A DNA stretch of 64,000 bases from Pseudognaphalium luteoalbum (GCA_963422505.1 OY730193.1:63158392-63222391), one strand, 5' to 3'; shown: positions 23,306 to 35,571, numbered from the stretch's first letter. A program made the numbers and translations. Notes: a model not told the origin generated them from the letters alone.

Positions 23306-23321
23306 TTCAACGGTGGGATAC
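23306..23321 (+). other. E3 polypurine tract region
   Basis: The sequence GGACGAAATT ... CGGTGGGATAC precedes the LTR start TGTGACAACT. The comparable E4 tract is AGGGGGAGAA; this one is a weakened version. Confidence 0.55.
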
Positions 23322-26164
23322 TGTGACAACTGTGAAAATTCTCAGGTCATTAACACACTTGAATCTGAAATTACGCGCTTACAGCATTCCTTAAATCCTA
23401 ATGAAAATCCTAGGTCATGACTTAGTAGGCTTATCAAGGTCGTAGAACGTCTTAGAGACTGCTTGGTGAACTTTGAATTCCCTCAGACATGCCAAATTAT
23501 GTTGCTAAGTGACAAATAAAACAAAGAAAAATCTACCTTTTATGTCCTCACAAAATCCTTATCGAATCGCAAAACTGAAATTGGTGACTCGGCAAGTAAA
23601 TTCAATCGGATGGTACCCGATTTAACACGGACATTGGTGAAAAAATTTCTATAAATAACCTAAATCTATTTTTAGAATTTATTTATCATATATTATTATT
23701 TTGTTTAAATAATACACGAAAATCCTAGATGTTTCGCTTAAAACGTCTCAAACGCAAAGAAAATGCGCGAATTGTATTCGACAACAAAACGAAACTCGAT
23801 AAACATCTCGGTAACCCAAGATAAAGTATTCTAACAACACTTCAATGAAAAATAATCCCAAACATATCGTTAATAAAAACGACACAAGAAAACGTTAGGC
23901 GATTTAACGAAAATAACGAGCAAACGACCAAAATACGTAAACACAGTCTGAGACTGGAAATTAAATCACACTCCCTCATGGTGGAGCCCATGAGAATGAC
24001 CAGCCATCCCCACCTCCTCTTTTCATTCAAAATATTTAACATTTCCCTATACTCTCATTACTTCACTCATTTTCCAAAACACACACACACACTCCTCTCC
24101 TTTTCTCTCTCTAAAACACACACAAACACTCTCATTTTTCTCTCTAATTTCCATCCCTCTTCAAGAGAAAATCAAAGATTTTTAAGGTGTTCTTTCACCA
24201 AAGAAACACTTAAAGGTAAATCAAATCATCTACACTTATCTATCTTTCATTTTCTTACAGTTTTTCTTCATGTAATTCGGATTTTATGCCTCTTCCATGG
24301 CTAAAATCCTCATGCAAAGCTTGATGTTTGTAGGTTATCTCTTTTCACAACCTTATGTGTTAAAAGAAAGAGTAACCCATGATCAAACCAAAAATCAAGT
24401 GAAAAATCGTGTTATTGCTTGTAATCTTGTTAGCTCTTGTTCATCTTTGTGTAAAAAGCTTGTTTATATGCTAATAATCATATCTAACACATCATGGATG
24501 TATTTCAACACCATGCATGTGTTAGAACATGGGTTAAAGGTCAAAAGATAAAAATATTCTTTTATTTCATGATTGGTGTTCTTCACGTTGAATAAAACAC
24601 TCAATCATTGACTTGCAAGTTTCTATCCAGAAAGTTTCATCTACTTCAATGGTTTTTATAAAACTCAATTCTTCATGAAAATGGACGTTTTTATAGTCTA
24701 AAATCAAGTTATGGAAGTAAGCTTTCCAACCCCATAAACCTCATATTTTTATGAGTTCAATTGATATTTTTAATAATTTTTGTAATAAAATGTGTACAAA
24801 CTGTCATATTAAGTCAGAAACTTTCTTTTCAGTGTTTTAATCATATATAGAGATTCACACCTCCAATTGACTTGAAACCAACGCCAAAAGTTTATAAATT
24901 TTGTTAGCTACAACCTTTGTGCTGATCACTTTTTCTGGAACCCAATAGATTTTCCCAAAAGTAATGATTGCATGCATGTGTGCAGATCTGACCTCTGATG
25001 ATATAAGTAAATTCTAAAAATACTTGGACATATTTATAATTCCTGGAAAAATTACATAAAATAACTAATTTCTTGGGTATTATCTGTGATTTTTTCCTTA
25101 TTTTATTTCGTATCATAAGTATTTTTATAAATTATACAAACTGATGTAATTTTCTAGATATAAAAATGTGGACTGATTTTTGGTAAAAGTTGGAAACAGA
25201 CACTTGCAGACTTGCGTAAATCCTTATGACTCATAAACATGTTTAAAATTTGGGTAAAAGTCTCGGGTCAAACTGAGAAGGTTTGACCGAGTAAACAAGA
25301 ACGGGCCTCGGTTTCAAAAACGAGAAACTTACTATTTTTGGAAAGAATGGTAACCAAAAGTGGTTTGGGTGCCTTATGATGTATTAATCGATTTGTGTGT
25401 TGTTAATCATAAATTGTGTGGAACCAAAGTTCCAACACTCAAAACACTATAAAATTTGGACACAAACAATTGCGAGACATTATATACTTGTGTATTCATT
25501 ATTGTACACAAACGCGATAATTGGACATTAACAAACTTCAAAGCAAACAAACCATTTTGGCACTTTGTAATCTAAATATTTAGATAAGAAATCCTATCAA
25601 ACCTAATTTATCAAAGAACTAATTAGAAACCTCGTGTTTATAGGACTTGGATAGGAGTCATACCCGACAAGCACGCGCGCTACATCCATCATTTACTCTT
25701 GTGCTCAATTGTGAGTTTTCACAGCCCCTTTTTAGTTGTTTATTATTTTGGGGTGAAAAGCATGATCTCGAACTTTAACTAAGTTGGTTGTACTCTTTAT
25801 GAACTTGTTGAACTTTTGTTATACTATTTATGTGAATTGATATATACTATTGTTATGCTTGAGTACTATCGTGCTAAAGTCCCCGGAAATACAGTTTACA
25901 CTACTTATTAACTCGTCCGAGAGCCAGATGAGCCGTTGATATATATGGATAGCGCTATTTTGGGGGAAACCACTCCTCACTAACACTGGTCGTGAGTGCA
26001 TAGTATCACCTTACTCATGTTAGCGATAGAACATGGAGCTTGGGGCATGTGTCGGTTGAATCGGTTTAGTAGTGGCCTCAATTGAATTAACACTCTTGTA
26101 TATTACCTTTCATATTCACAATTATTACAACCAATCATTTTTATTCATGTTTTTATGGACAAAG
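23322..26164 (+). repeat. E3 3' LTR, truncated
   Basis: It is collinear with 15102 to about 17930, with scattered substitutions, a small deletion near 25216 and a replacement near 24620. It ends in the AAAG at 26161-26164, where the sequence switches to the E4 LTR. Confidence 0.85.
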
Positions 26165-26283
26165 TTTCTGGTCAAACGGAGGCCGGAAAACACCTTTTCG
26201 GCTCATTTTCCGGCCAACAGCGCGTTATGTCGCAGAGGCTCCAAGCCACCTGTGACATAAGTTGTTATGTCGCTAAATTAGAC

Positions 26284-26308
26284 CTTATGTCGCATATAGC
26301 GACATAAG
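26284..26308. repeat. Perfect hairpin in E4 LTR
   Basis: CTTATGTCGC and GCGACATAAG flank a five-base ATATA loop. The word TTATGTCGC also occurs singly nearby. The 3' LTR copy (34046-34070) has one mismatch in the stem. Confidence 0.85.
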
Positions 26309-26335
26309 CCACTATGTCCAAGCTCGACCCCAGTC

Positions 26336-26406
26336 AGGGGCACTGCCCCTTGGACCCCGCCAGGGGCTACCGCCCCTTGGACCCCGCTACCAGGGGCGCT
26401 GCCCCC
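26336..26406. repeat. Three consecutive GC-rich hairpins in E4 LTR
   Basis: AGGGGC and GCCCCT (or GCCCCC) pair around 3-4 base loops at 26336-26350, 26362-26377 and 26392-26406. The spacers contain TTGGACCCCG. The same three occur in the 3' LTR at about 34110-34184. They lie in the transcribed part of the LTR. Confidence 0.85.
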
Positions 26407-27460
26407 GGACCCCTGTCACCTAAAGTTTATAAATACTTTTATGTATAACACCGTTCGAAAATCAAAATAATAATATGGAACTATTATTACAAACAAATCA
26501 CCAACGGGCCGTACATATTTTCAAACACTTAGACAATCAACCAAATTGTAATCATTTGGACATTCTAGTTGGATAAACAACTACAAGGTAGTCTTATTAG
26601 ATGCCTTCACACGTTTATAACCATCGCGTGTCGTGGACACCCTCAGGTTACAAGTCTTTGGACTTCGATGATTGGCTAATCAATCTTAGTTTATTAAGAT
26701 AAACTCTTCAGGCTCAGGTGAGTCTCATGGCCCCTCTTTTTACTGTTTTACTAGGGGTGTGATACGTTGCTCTGTTTTTAACACGTGAACATGAGTACAT
26801 ATTTCGATATACTACATGAGTTGTTTTCAACTAATCAAACCAAAGTCCTCCGTCAGTATAGTCTGGTAATACAAAAGTAGCGTGAATATTAGTATATGGT
26901 ACCATATAGGATTGACCCACCTCGTCCGGATTAGTCGCGATAACCTCTGCAACGGACGTACTAATATTTGGGAAAACGAGTGTAGATTAGGCACTCGTGG
27001 AGGCACCTCGCTCGGAATTCTCTATATGGGACCCGACCCTCGAGTTAAGCTCAGACTATGCGCTCATGGTTGTATATACTATCTTTCTCATTTGTTGGAT
27101 GCAAATCAACATTTAAATTTTGCGGTTCACACACTATTATTTGATATCTAAACCTGTGAGCTCACCAGCGTTAGCTGACCCATTTTAGCATGTATCACAG
27201 GTACTCGGCAGTAGATTTGGATTGCCCCTCAGGATGCATATTAGCTTGAGTCTCCATGCAAACTTCAGATATTTCGTTGCATTATTAGATTTTGTATAAC
27301 TAATTATGTACGTAAATCTCTCATATTACGAACATTTTAATGTATTTTGTTAAAACGACGCATATAGAGTCGTTTGCTATATATCTGTGTGCTTTGATTA
27401 TTGATTAGTAACACCCAATTTAAGCTTCCGCAAAACATTAAATTTGGGGGTGTTACAGAT

Positions 27461-27473
27461 TGGTATCAGAGCC
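27461..27473 (+). other. E4 primer binding site
   Basis: TGGTATCAGAGCC lies three bases after the LTR end and is complementary to initiator methionine tRNA. Confidence 0.93.
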
Positions 27474-27731
27474 TAAGGTTATAGTGAACTAGGTCGCATT
27501 TAGAGGGCCTAGACTATGACTGTTAGACAGTATTCCTTATTAAGTATGATTAGGTTCAGTGACTACATGGTATTGGTTTAATTTAACATAGCCTTCAACT
27601 ATGTACAATTAAAAGAGTATGATGTAGAATCCGAAAGGAATCATGACTGAACAGGATACACTAGTTGACTCTGACCACGAGAGAAACCGGGACTAAAACT
27701 TGTATGTGTTAGACACCTTAGGCTATTATGT

Positions 27732-27737
27732 GATATA

Positions 27738-27776
<39 letters not shown>
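27732..27776. repeat. TA microsatellite in E4 leader
   Basis: An interrupted (TA)n run lies between the primer binding site and ORF0. A shorter one sits at 53466-53485 ahead of E6 gag. Confidence 0.9.
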
Positions 27777-27777
<1 letters not shown>

Positions 27778-27872
27778 CATAGATAGGCCTCGCTCTCACT
27801 CAATATCTTAGGCTATATTATATAGGTATTATATGAATATAGGCCTCACTCTTTCTAATGCTTTGTCTCAGA

Positions 27873-28322
27873 ATGGCAAACACACCACCCAATTCGTCAC
27901 ACTCTCAATCCGGGTTGCAGAACCCGAGGGTAGTTAGGAGGAATGCCAGGTTGCCTCGAGTTGGCCCGTACCCCACTCACTTCACTCTGCCGGCCTTGGC
28001 CGCTAGGCTGGACCGTCACGAGCAACGACTTTGCACCATGGATGTCGCATTGCAAGAGACCAACGAAAACTGGAGACTCACAGCGCTTGAGCGCATCAAC
28101 CAAGTCTCCGAAGATCACGAAAACACCGTTAGCAACATGAACATACTCCATAACTAGGTAGTGGAATCAGGAGTAGAGGTCGAGCTCTTGCAACTCTGGT
28201 TGGAACAATGCGAACAACGCCTGCAAGAAGCTGAAGAATACTCAAGGATGCTGGTACAACGACTAGCATTGGCAGAAGACAACGCCCGACAAACCAGCAG
28301 ACTCGCAGTCACCGTGGATTGA
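27873..28322 (+). pseudogene. E4 ORF0, one stop
   Basis: From ATG 27873 (MANTPPNSS) a single frame of 149 codons runs to TGA 28320-28322, interrupted only by TAG 28155-28157. Early residues are basic and proline-rich; then comes HFTLPALAARLDRHEQR and a long charged helix (WRLTALERINQVSEDHENTV ... EEYSRMLVQRLALAEDNAR) that looks like a coiled coil. The order of blocks matches E6 ORF0 (52899-53302). It lacks the long acidic N-terminus and the hydrophobic tail of E2 ORF0. A separate start and a ~300 bp gap to gag argue against it being the gag N-terminus. The function is unknown. Confidence 0.55.
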
Positions 28323-28617
28323 ATTGTCACACTAATGGAAAGGATCAACTTGCATTAGAACTAGTGTGACTGTCATCTTGTAATCTATATCTATCTATGT
28401 AGGACTCTTACTATTCGAACCGGATGTAACAATTCCCGGTACCTTTTATACTCCCCGTATTATGTAATCTTTTGAAAACTTGTATCATGTACCAAACATA
28501 GTTATTTAAATGAAATATAATTATCACTTTATATCGTATATTCCATCATATACACTTGTGATATATCAAAATTTCACACAAGAATCTCATTGTCTTTTCT
28601 TGATCTTGTTTAGCAAG

Positions 28618-29690
28618 ATGCCACAGAAGCGATTCACCTTCAACGAAACTGAAATCGCCCAACTCATAGCCCAAAGCGTGCCTTAAGCTATGGCTACCCG
28701 ACAACCCAGTTCGGGCAGCGAAGATACATCTGCCAACGGGCCTCAATCCAAACCTTGTTCATACAAGGACTTCCTGAGCTGCAAACCCTTGAGTTTCAAG
28801 GTAACTGAAGGAGCCATCGGACTGATCAGATGGTTCGAGAAAATGGAATCCGTCTTCCACATCAGCAAGTGTGCGGAAGAGGACAGAGTCAAATACTCCA
28901 CCTGCACCCTCGAAGGTGGTGCTCTCTCATGGTGGAATTCATTTGCCCAGTCCGTGGGTATTGATACTGCCTACCTACTCTCTTGGGAGGAACTGAAGAC
29001 AATGCTTACCGCTAAGTATTGCCCCATCGAACAACTCCAAAAGCTGGAGGAAGAGTTCTGGCACCTAAAGGTGCAGGGAACTGACATTGACGGATATACC
29101 TTCAGATTCCAACAGCTTGCCATCCTTCGCCCAGCAATGGTGAGCACCGAACCCGATATGATCCGAAGGTACATCCGCGGTCTTCCGGAACCTGTCCGGG
29201 GGAACGTCGCCTCCTCAAACCAGACCACCATTGATGGTGTTATCCGATTGGCCCATGAACTCATGGCCATGAACGAGGACCCTGAACCACCCACTTCTTC
29301 CTCCAACCATCTCAAAAGAAAGTGGTCCGACAACCACAACAAATCCCAAAATAAGAAACCCGACACCATCAAGGCCTACAACTCAACCACCGACAACAGA
29401 CGGGGTTACACAGGGAACAAGCCCTACTATTCCAAGTGCAACCGCCACCATGAGGGTCCTTGCGGTCCCTATTGCAATAACTGCAAGAGGTACGGTCACC
29501 TCACCAAGGACTGTAGGTCCACCGCCAACAACAACTCCAACAACAACACCAGACCACACCGAGCATGCTATTAATGTGGAAACCCTGGGCACTATAGGAA
29601 TGACTACCCGAAACTGAAGAACAAGGCCAACAACAATAACAATAGCAATGCTAAGGGTAGTGCCTTCGTACTCAATTCGGGGGACGCCCG
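28618..29690 (+). pseudogene. gag: E4 gag with zinc knuckles
   Basis: The start is at ATG 28618 (MPQKRFTFNETEIAQL), parallel to E6 MPPRKQTFTATELAQF. TAA at 28684-28686 interrupts it early; from 28690 the frame is open for 294 codons to TAA 29572-29574, which falls inside the second knuckle. The gag core spans residues ~40-200 (LIRWFEKMESVFHISKC ... ALSWWNSF ... LQKLEEEFWHL). The Cys/His block has CNRHHEGPCGPYC and CNNCKRYGHLTKDC (intact CX2CX4HX4C), then after the stop CGNPGHYRNDY, whose final Cys is changed. An Asn-rich tail follows, before protease. Confidence 0.88.
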
Positions 29691-29699
29691 TCAGGACCC

Positions 29700-32600
29700 G
29701 AATGTGGTCACAGGTATGTTCCTCCTCAACAACTTAATTGCTTCTATTCTATTTGATACTGGTGCCGATAGAAGCTTTATTTTCGATGAGTTTTACCCCC
29801 TACTTGACATCACCCCTGTTGCTCTAGATGCTAAGTACACTGTAGAACTAGCGAATGGTAACTCATAGAAACCGATAGTGTGATACCTAATTGCACTTTG
29901 AACTTAGCTAACGAAACCTTTTCGATAGATCTTATGCCTGTTGAAATTGGAAGTTTTGACGTCATTATTGGTATGGACTGGTTGTCCAAACACCGAGCCG
30001 AAATCATCTGTTATGACAAAATCGTCCGCATCCCTCTCGCCGTCGGTAGAACCTTGATCATACAGGGGGAGACCGGTGGAACGAGACTAAATATCATATC
30101 TTGTCTGAAAACCCGAAAACTCCTCAGAAAGGGTTATCCTGCAATCCTCGCGCACATCACGGAGAAGAAGTCGGAAGAGAAGCGACTTGAGGATGTACCA
30201 ATCGTTAAAGACTTTCCCGAAGTCTTTCCGGAAGAACTGCCTGGTTTACCTCCTCCTAGACAGGTTGAGTTATCGATCGATCTCGTGCCGGGTGCCGCAC
30301 CGGTAGCCCGAGCGCCATACCGCCTAACCCCATCTGAACTTCAGGAGTTGTCCACCCAGTTACAGGAACTCCTGGACAGAGGATTTATTAGACCGAGTTC
30401 TTTACCATGGGGAGCTCCAGTCTTATTTGTGAAAAAGAAAGACGGTTTTTTCTGAATGTGTATCGACTATCGAGAGTTGAACAAGTTGACCGTCAAGAAC
30501 CGGTATCCACTTCCTCGCATCGATGACCTGTTTGACCAACTACAAGGGTCGAGTATTTACTCAAAGATCGATCTTCGGTCAGGTTATCATCAACTTCGAG
30601 TTCGCAACACCGACATCCCGAAAACTGCTTTCCGAACTCGTTACGGGCATTATGAATTTCAGGTGATGCCCTTCGGTTTAACAAACGCACCAGCTGTATT
30701 CATGGACCTTATGAATCGGGTGTGCAAACCTTACCTCGACAAGTTTGTCATTGTCTTTATCGATGACATTCTCATCTATTCGCGCAATGAGCAAGAACAC
30801 GCGCAACACCTCAAAACCATCATAGAACTACTCAAACCCGAGGAATTATATGCCAAATTCTCCAAGTGTGAGTTCTGGATACAATCCGTTCAATTCCTTG
30901 GACATGTTGTTAATAGTCAAGGAATTCACGTCGACCCATCAAAAATCGAGGCTATCAAAGACTGGCAAGTGCCAACTACTCCAATCGAGGTACGTCAATT
31001 TCTGGGATTGGCCGGTTATTATCGCCGTTTCATCGAAAATTTCTCCAAAATAGCTCAACCACTCATGACACTGACTCAAAAGGAAAAGAATTTCAATTGG
31101 ACTGATAAATAAGAGTCAGCATTTCAGCTATTAAAACTCAAGCTTTGCAGTGCTCCTATTCTATCCTTACCCGAAGGCACCGACGACTTCGTGGTATACT
31201 GCGATGCTTCCCATCAAGGTCTTGGTTGCGTGTTGATGCAACGAGACAAGGTCATTGCTTACGCTTCCTGACAACTCAAAGTTCATGAGAAGAACTACAC
31301 AACTTAGGACCTCGAGCTAGGGGCCGTGGTGTTCGCCCTCAAAATCTGGAGACACTACCTCTATGGTACCCGAAGTACCGTGTTTACCGATCACAAAAGT
31401 CTCCAACACATCCTCGACCAAAAAGACCTTAATATGCGACAACAACATTGGGTCGTGTTGCTCACCGATTACGATTGCGAAATCAAGTACCACCCAGGCA
31501 AGGCAAATGTTGTTGCCGATTCCCTCAGTCGAAAGGAACGACCGAAACCACTCCGAGTTCGATCCATTAGTATGACCATTGATAATGATCTCACCATTCA
31601 GATTCATACCGCTCAACTCGAAGCTTTGAAACCCGAAAATGTCAAACGTGAAGCCTTACGAGGCATTGATAAACAATTCGAAATCAAACCTAATGGCGTT
31701 AGGTACTTCTCAAATCGAATCTGGTTGCCTAGTTTTGGGAACCAGCGAGACTTGGTGATGGATGAAGCTCATAAGTCCAAGTATTCTATCCACCCGGGAT
31801 CCGACAAAATGTATCACGGCATCAAGGAATTCTATTGGTGGCCGAACATGAAAGCCGAAATCGCCACATATATCAGCAAGTGCCTTACTTGCTCGAAAGT
31901 CAAAACCGAACATCAAAAACCTTCTGGTTTACTTCAACAACCCAACATTCCTGAATGAAAATGGTAACAAATCGCCATGGATTTCATAACCAAACTACCC
32001 AAGTCTTCGAGCGGTTGCGAAACCATTTGGGTGATCGTTGACCGACTCACCAAATCTGCTAATTTCCTGGAGATCAAGGAAACCGATAAAATGGAACGCC
32101 TCTCACAAATCTACATCAAAGAAATTGTTTCCAGACACGGTGTCCCAATCTCGATTATCTCTGACAGGGACGCTCGTTTCACATCTCACTTTTGGCAATC
32201 ACTCCAAAAATCGTTGGGTACCCGACTTGATATGAGTACCGCATACCATCCTTAAACCGATGGCCAAAGTGAATGAACTATTCAGACACTGGAAGACATG
32301 CTATGAGCCTGCGTAGTTGACTTCGGTGCAAACTGGGGAAGACACCTGCCATTGTGCGAGTTTTCCTACAATAACAGTTATCATACCAATATTAAGGCTG
32401 CACCATTCGAGGCACTGTACGGTCGTAAGTGCCGATCACCGATCTGTTGGACCGAAGTGGTAGACAGTCAACTCACTGGTTCTGAACTCATACACGAAAC
32501 CACCGAGAAAATTGTCGAAATCCAAAACAGACTCAAAGCCGCACGTGATCGTCAAAAAAGTTATGCTGACGTGAGACGCAAACCACTCAAGTTCCAAGTT

Positions 32601-33044
32601 AGGGATCGAGTACTCCTTAAAGTATCGCCTTGGAAAGGCGTGATCCGATTCGGGAAACGCGGGAAGTTAAATCCCATATACATTGGGCCTTTTGAGATCC
32701 TCGAAAGGATTGGCCCTGTGGCATATCGACTGCAGCTGCCAGCTGAGCTCAGCAGCGTGCACCCTACTTTTCACATTTCTAACCTAAAGAAATGCATGTC
32801 TGATGAGACACTCATCCTCCCATTCGACGAGATTAGCGTCGATGACAAACTTCATTTTGTTGAAGAACCTGCGGAAATCATGGACCGTGAGGTCAAACAA
32901 CTCAAACAAAGTCGTATTCCCATCGTTAAGGTCAGGTGGAATTCGTGGCGTGGTCCGGAATTCACTTGGAAACGGGAAGACCAAATGCGACTCAAGTATC
33001 CTCAGTTATTTACTGACTCTACATCCAACACTACATTGAGCTAA
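29700..33044 (+). pseudogene. pol: E4 pol: protease, RT, RNase H, integrase, chromodomain
   Basis: The protease motif LFDTGADRSFI is at 29749-29781. A one-base frameshift near 29862 (within GGTAACTC) moves the reading to the frame that then holds to 33044. Visible domains are: linker PGLPPPRQV; RT with KIDLRSGYHQLRV, MPFGLTNAP and VFIDDILIYS (30750-30780); RNase H with VYCDASHQGLGCVL and FTDHKSLQHIL; integrase zinc site IHPG ... CLTC (about 31790-31895); core AMDFITKLP, ISDRDARFTS and TDGQSE; and C-terminal chromodomain (FVEEPAEIMDREVKQLK ... RGPEFTWKREDQM, about 32855-32990). Nine stops (30453, 31110, 31269, 31305, 31956, 31965, 32253, 32274, 32304) break it, with no other frameshift in 3.2 kb. 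The chromodomain would guide insertion to marked chromatin. Confidence 0.92.
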
Positions 33045-33068
33045 ATTTCGGGACGAAATTCTCCTAAC

Positions 33069-33078
33069 AGGGGGAGAA
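33069..33078 (+). other. E4 polypurine tract
   Basis: AGGGGGAGAA directly precedes the LTR start TGTAACACCC. Confidence 0.85.
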
Positions 33079-35270
33079 TGTAACACCCGCCAAATTAGGA
33101 CTAGTGATTAGTGCCTAATCAGTTATTAATACATGTAATTAGTTGGTTTTAGACTAATTAATGTATCGAAATACATATATTTTTGAATATATACGAATAT
33201 GCGATTTGATTAAATCGTACAAGTTTCAAATCGAATGTAATTCGGTTCAAGTAAATACGGATGTTGGTGAATCAATTTTATTAAATAACGTAAAATTATT
33301 TAATAACGATATCATACCCAAAAACATTATTTTGATAATATTTTAATTACATTTCGTATCGTGTAATAAACGTCAACGCGACTTAGACATTTAACACACA
33401 AACAAACGAGATCATTTAAGTTATTAAGTATTTGGTAAAATACTTCAACAAAAATATTGAATAAACATTTGTATTTTAAAACATATATTTAAACGTATAA
33501 AATAATTATTTAACGTTTAAACGAATACCACACGGAGCGCAAACGCGGGAATTAAAATTAGGGAGATCCCCCTCCCTCTTTTCCCCAAAAGTCAGCCAAA
33601 AAGGGGTGAGGTCACCACCTCCCCACCCCATTTTTCACCTATCCTCTATCTCTCTATCATTTCTCTTCTTTCTTTTCTCTCTAATCTCACCACCACCACC
33701 ACCACCACATAAATTCACAAATTAACACCCTAAACCACCTTAACACTCGAAGCCCATTTGGAGAAAAATGATCACCACGCAACGAACTACAACCCTATCT
33801 TTTCGGATTTTCACGGCGTTAACTTCGTAAGTTTCCGACAAATCTCGACACCTCTCGTTTTCTATTTTTTTCAACTTATAATTGTTTTTCTAAGTTTAAA
33901 ATGTTCATATAAGGGTTGGGTAAAAGTTTCAGGTCAAACGGAGGCCGAAAAACACCTTTTCTGCTCATTTTCCGGCCAACGACGCGTTATGTCGTAGAGG
34001 CTCCAGGCCACCTGCGACATAAACTGTTATGTTGCTAAATCAGACCTTATGTCGCATATAGCAACATAAGCCACTATGTCCAATCTGACCTGGCAGCTCG
34101 ACCCCAGCCAGGGGCTCTGCCCCTTGGACCCCGCCAGGGGCTACCGCCCCTTGGACCCCGCTACCAGGGGCGCTGCCCCCGGACCCCCGTCACCTAAAGT
34201 TTATAAATACTTTTATGTATAACACCGTTCAAAAATCAAAATATTAATGTGGAATTATTATTACAAACAAATCACCAACGGGTCGTACACATTTTCAAAC
34301 ACTTAGACAATCAACCAAATTGTAATCATTTGGACATTCTAGTTGGACAAACAACTACAAGGTAGTCTTATAAGATGCCTTCACACGTTTATAACCATCG
34401 CGTGTCGTGGACACCCTCAGGTTACAAGTCTTTGGACTTCGATGATTGGCTAATCAATCTTAGTTTATTAAGATAAACTCTTCAGGCTCAGGTGAGTCTC
34501 ATGGCCCCTCTTTTTACTGTTTTACTAGGGGTGTGATACGTTGCTCTGTTTTTAACACGTGAACGTGAGTACATATTTTGATATACTACATGAGTTGTTT
34601 TCAACTAATCAAACCAAAGTCCTCCGTCAGTATAGTCTGGTAATACGAAAGTAGCGTGAATATTAGTATATGGTACCATATAGGATTGAGCCACCTCGTT
34701 AGGGTTAGTCGCGCTAACCTCTGCAACGGACGTACTAATATTTTGGAAAACGAGTGTAGATTAGGCACTCGTAGAGGCACCTCGCTCGAAATTCTCTATA
34801 TGGGACCCGACCCTCGAGTTAAGCTCAGACTATGCGCTCATGGTTGTATACACTATCTTTATCATTTGCTGGATGCAAATCAACATTTAAATTTTGCGGT
34901 TCACACACTATTATTTGATATCTAAACCTGTGAGCTCACCAGCGTTTAGCTGACTCATTTTAGTATGTATCACAGGTACTCAGCAGTAGATTTGGACTGC
35001 CCCTCAGGATGCATATTAGCTCGAGTCTCCATGCAAACTTCAGAGATTTCATTGCATTATTAGATTTTGTATAACTAATTATGTACTTAAATCTCTCATA
35101 TTACGAACAAGAGCTATGTACGGATTCAAACTGTTGTAAACATTTTAATATTAATGTATTTTGTTAAAACGACGCATATAGAGTCGTTTGCTATATATCT
35201 GTGTGCTTTGATTATTGATTAGTAACACCCAATTTAAGCTTCCGCAAAACATTAAATTTGGGGGTGTTAC
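33079..35270 (+). repeat. E4 3' LTR (2192 bp)
   Basis: Starts TGTAACACCC and ends GGGTGTTAC. A CT-rich and (CAC)n leader lies around 33640-33715, followed by the conserved word TGGGTAAAAGTTTC at 33917, the TTATGTCGC palindromes and the GC hairpins. Compared with the 5' copy it has extra segments near 34080 and 35110. Confidence 0.9.
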
Positions 35271-35571
35271 GCAATTAGTTTGGCCCAATATCAATATCAA
35301 ATAGTTTGGCCCGTTAACAAAATATGAATTTTTGACCCGATATAGATTCGGCCCATTTGGCCCAAAAAGTTATATTGTTAATTGTCAGTGTCAAAATAAT
35401 GTCCCGCGGTCGTGTACAATTTTGTACCAAACTTTGTATTGTTAAGTTTCATAACTTTTATAACTTTTTAATATTTGTATTTCGTACTCGTTAATATATT
35501 TGTACTACAAAATATATATATCGACAGTGTATTAATTAAACGCATCGAACAAGTCAGTACATAGACAGCCT

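Larger units (their letters stand above)
15102..26164 (+). mobile_element. E3: decayed chromovirus-like element with both LTRs
   Basis: The 5' LTR (15102-18269) and 3' LTR (23322-26164) are clear copies of each other, with several small indels, and frame an internal region with primer binding site, ORF0 and pol relics. Gag is essentially missing, except a knuckle remnant near 20390, and is replaced by an AT-rich insert. Pol has many stops and at least one large deletion. It was inserted into or beside E2; TGTGACA both starts and ends the LTR. The 3' LTR lacks its last ~340 bp, where E4 begins. Confidence 0.85.
26165..27457 (+). repeat. E4 5' LTR, 3' part only
   Basis: It matches about 33926-35270 of the 3' LTR (with small indels) and ends GGGTGTTACA just before the primer binding site. 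The first ~850 bp, including the promoter, are lost at the junction with E3. Confidence 0.88.
26165..35270 (+). mobile_element. E4: chromovirus-like Ty3/gypsy element with chromodomain, 5' LTR truncated
   Basis: This is the most complete element of the window: partial 5' LTR, initiator-Met primer binding site, ORF0, gag with knuckles, full-length pol with chromodomain, a clean polypurine tract and a complete 3' LTR. LTR ends form a 10-bp inverted pair, TGTAACACCC / GGGTGTTACA; the last A is missing or changed at 35270. Decay is mostly by point substitution. The chromodomain and initiator-Met primer site place it among chromoviruses; the domain set and CCHC gag fit the Tekay/Del group best. 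Confidence 0.9.

Noticed and set aside
26882..27151. 89-codon frame in E4 5' LTR, also at 34656-34925
   Set aside because: It is repeated only because it lies in both LTRs. It has no recognised domain, and many substitutions between the two copies change residues.
28971..29592. Minus-strand frames opposite E4 gag
   Set aside because: Antisense shadows; the plus strand carries gag motifs.
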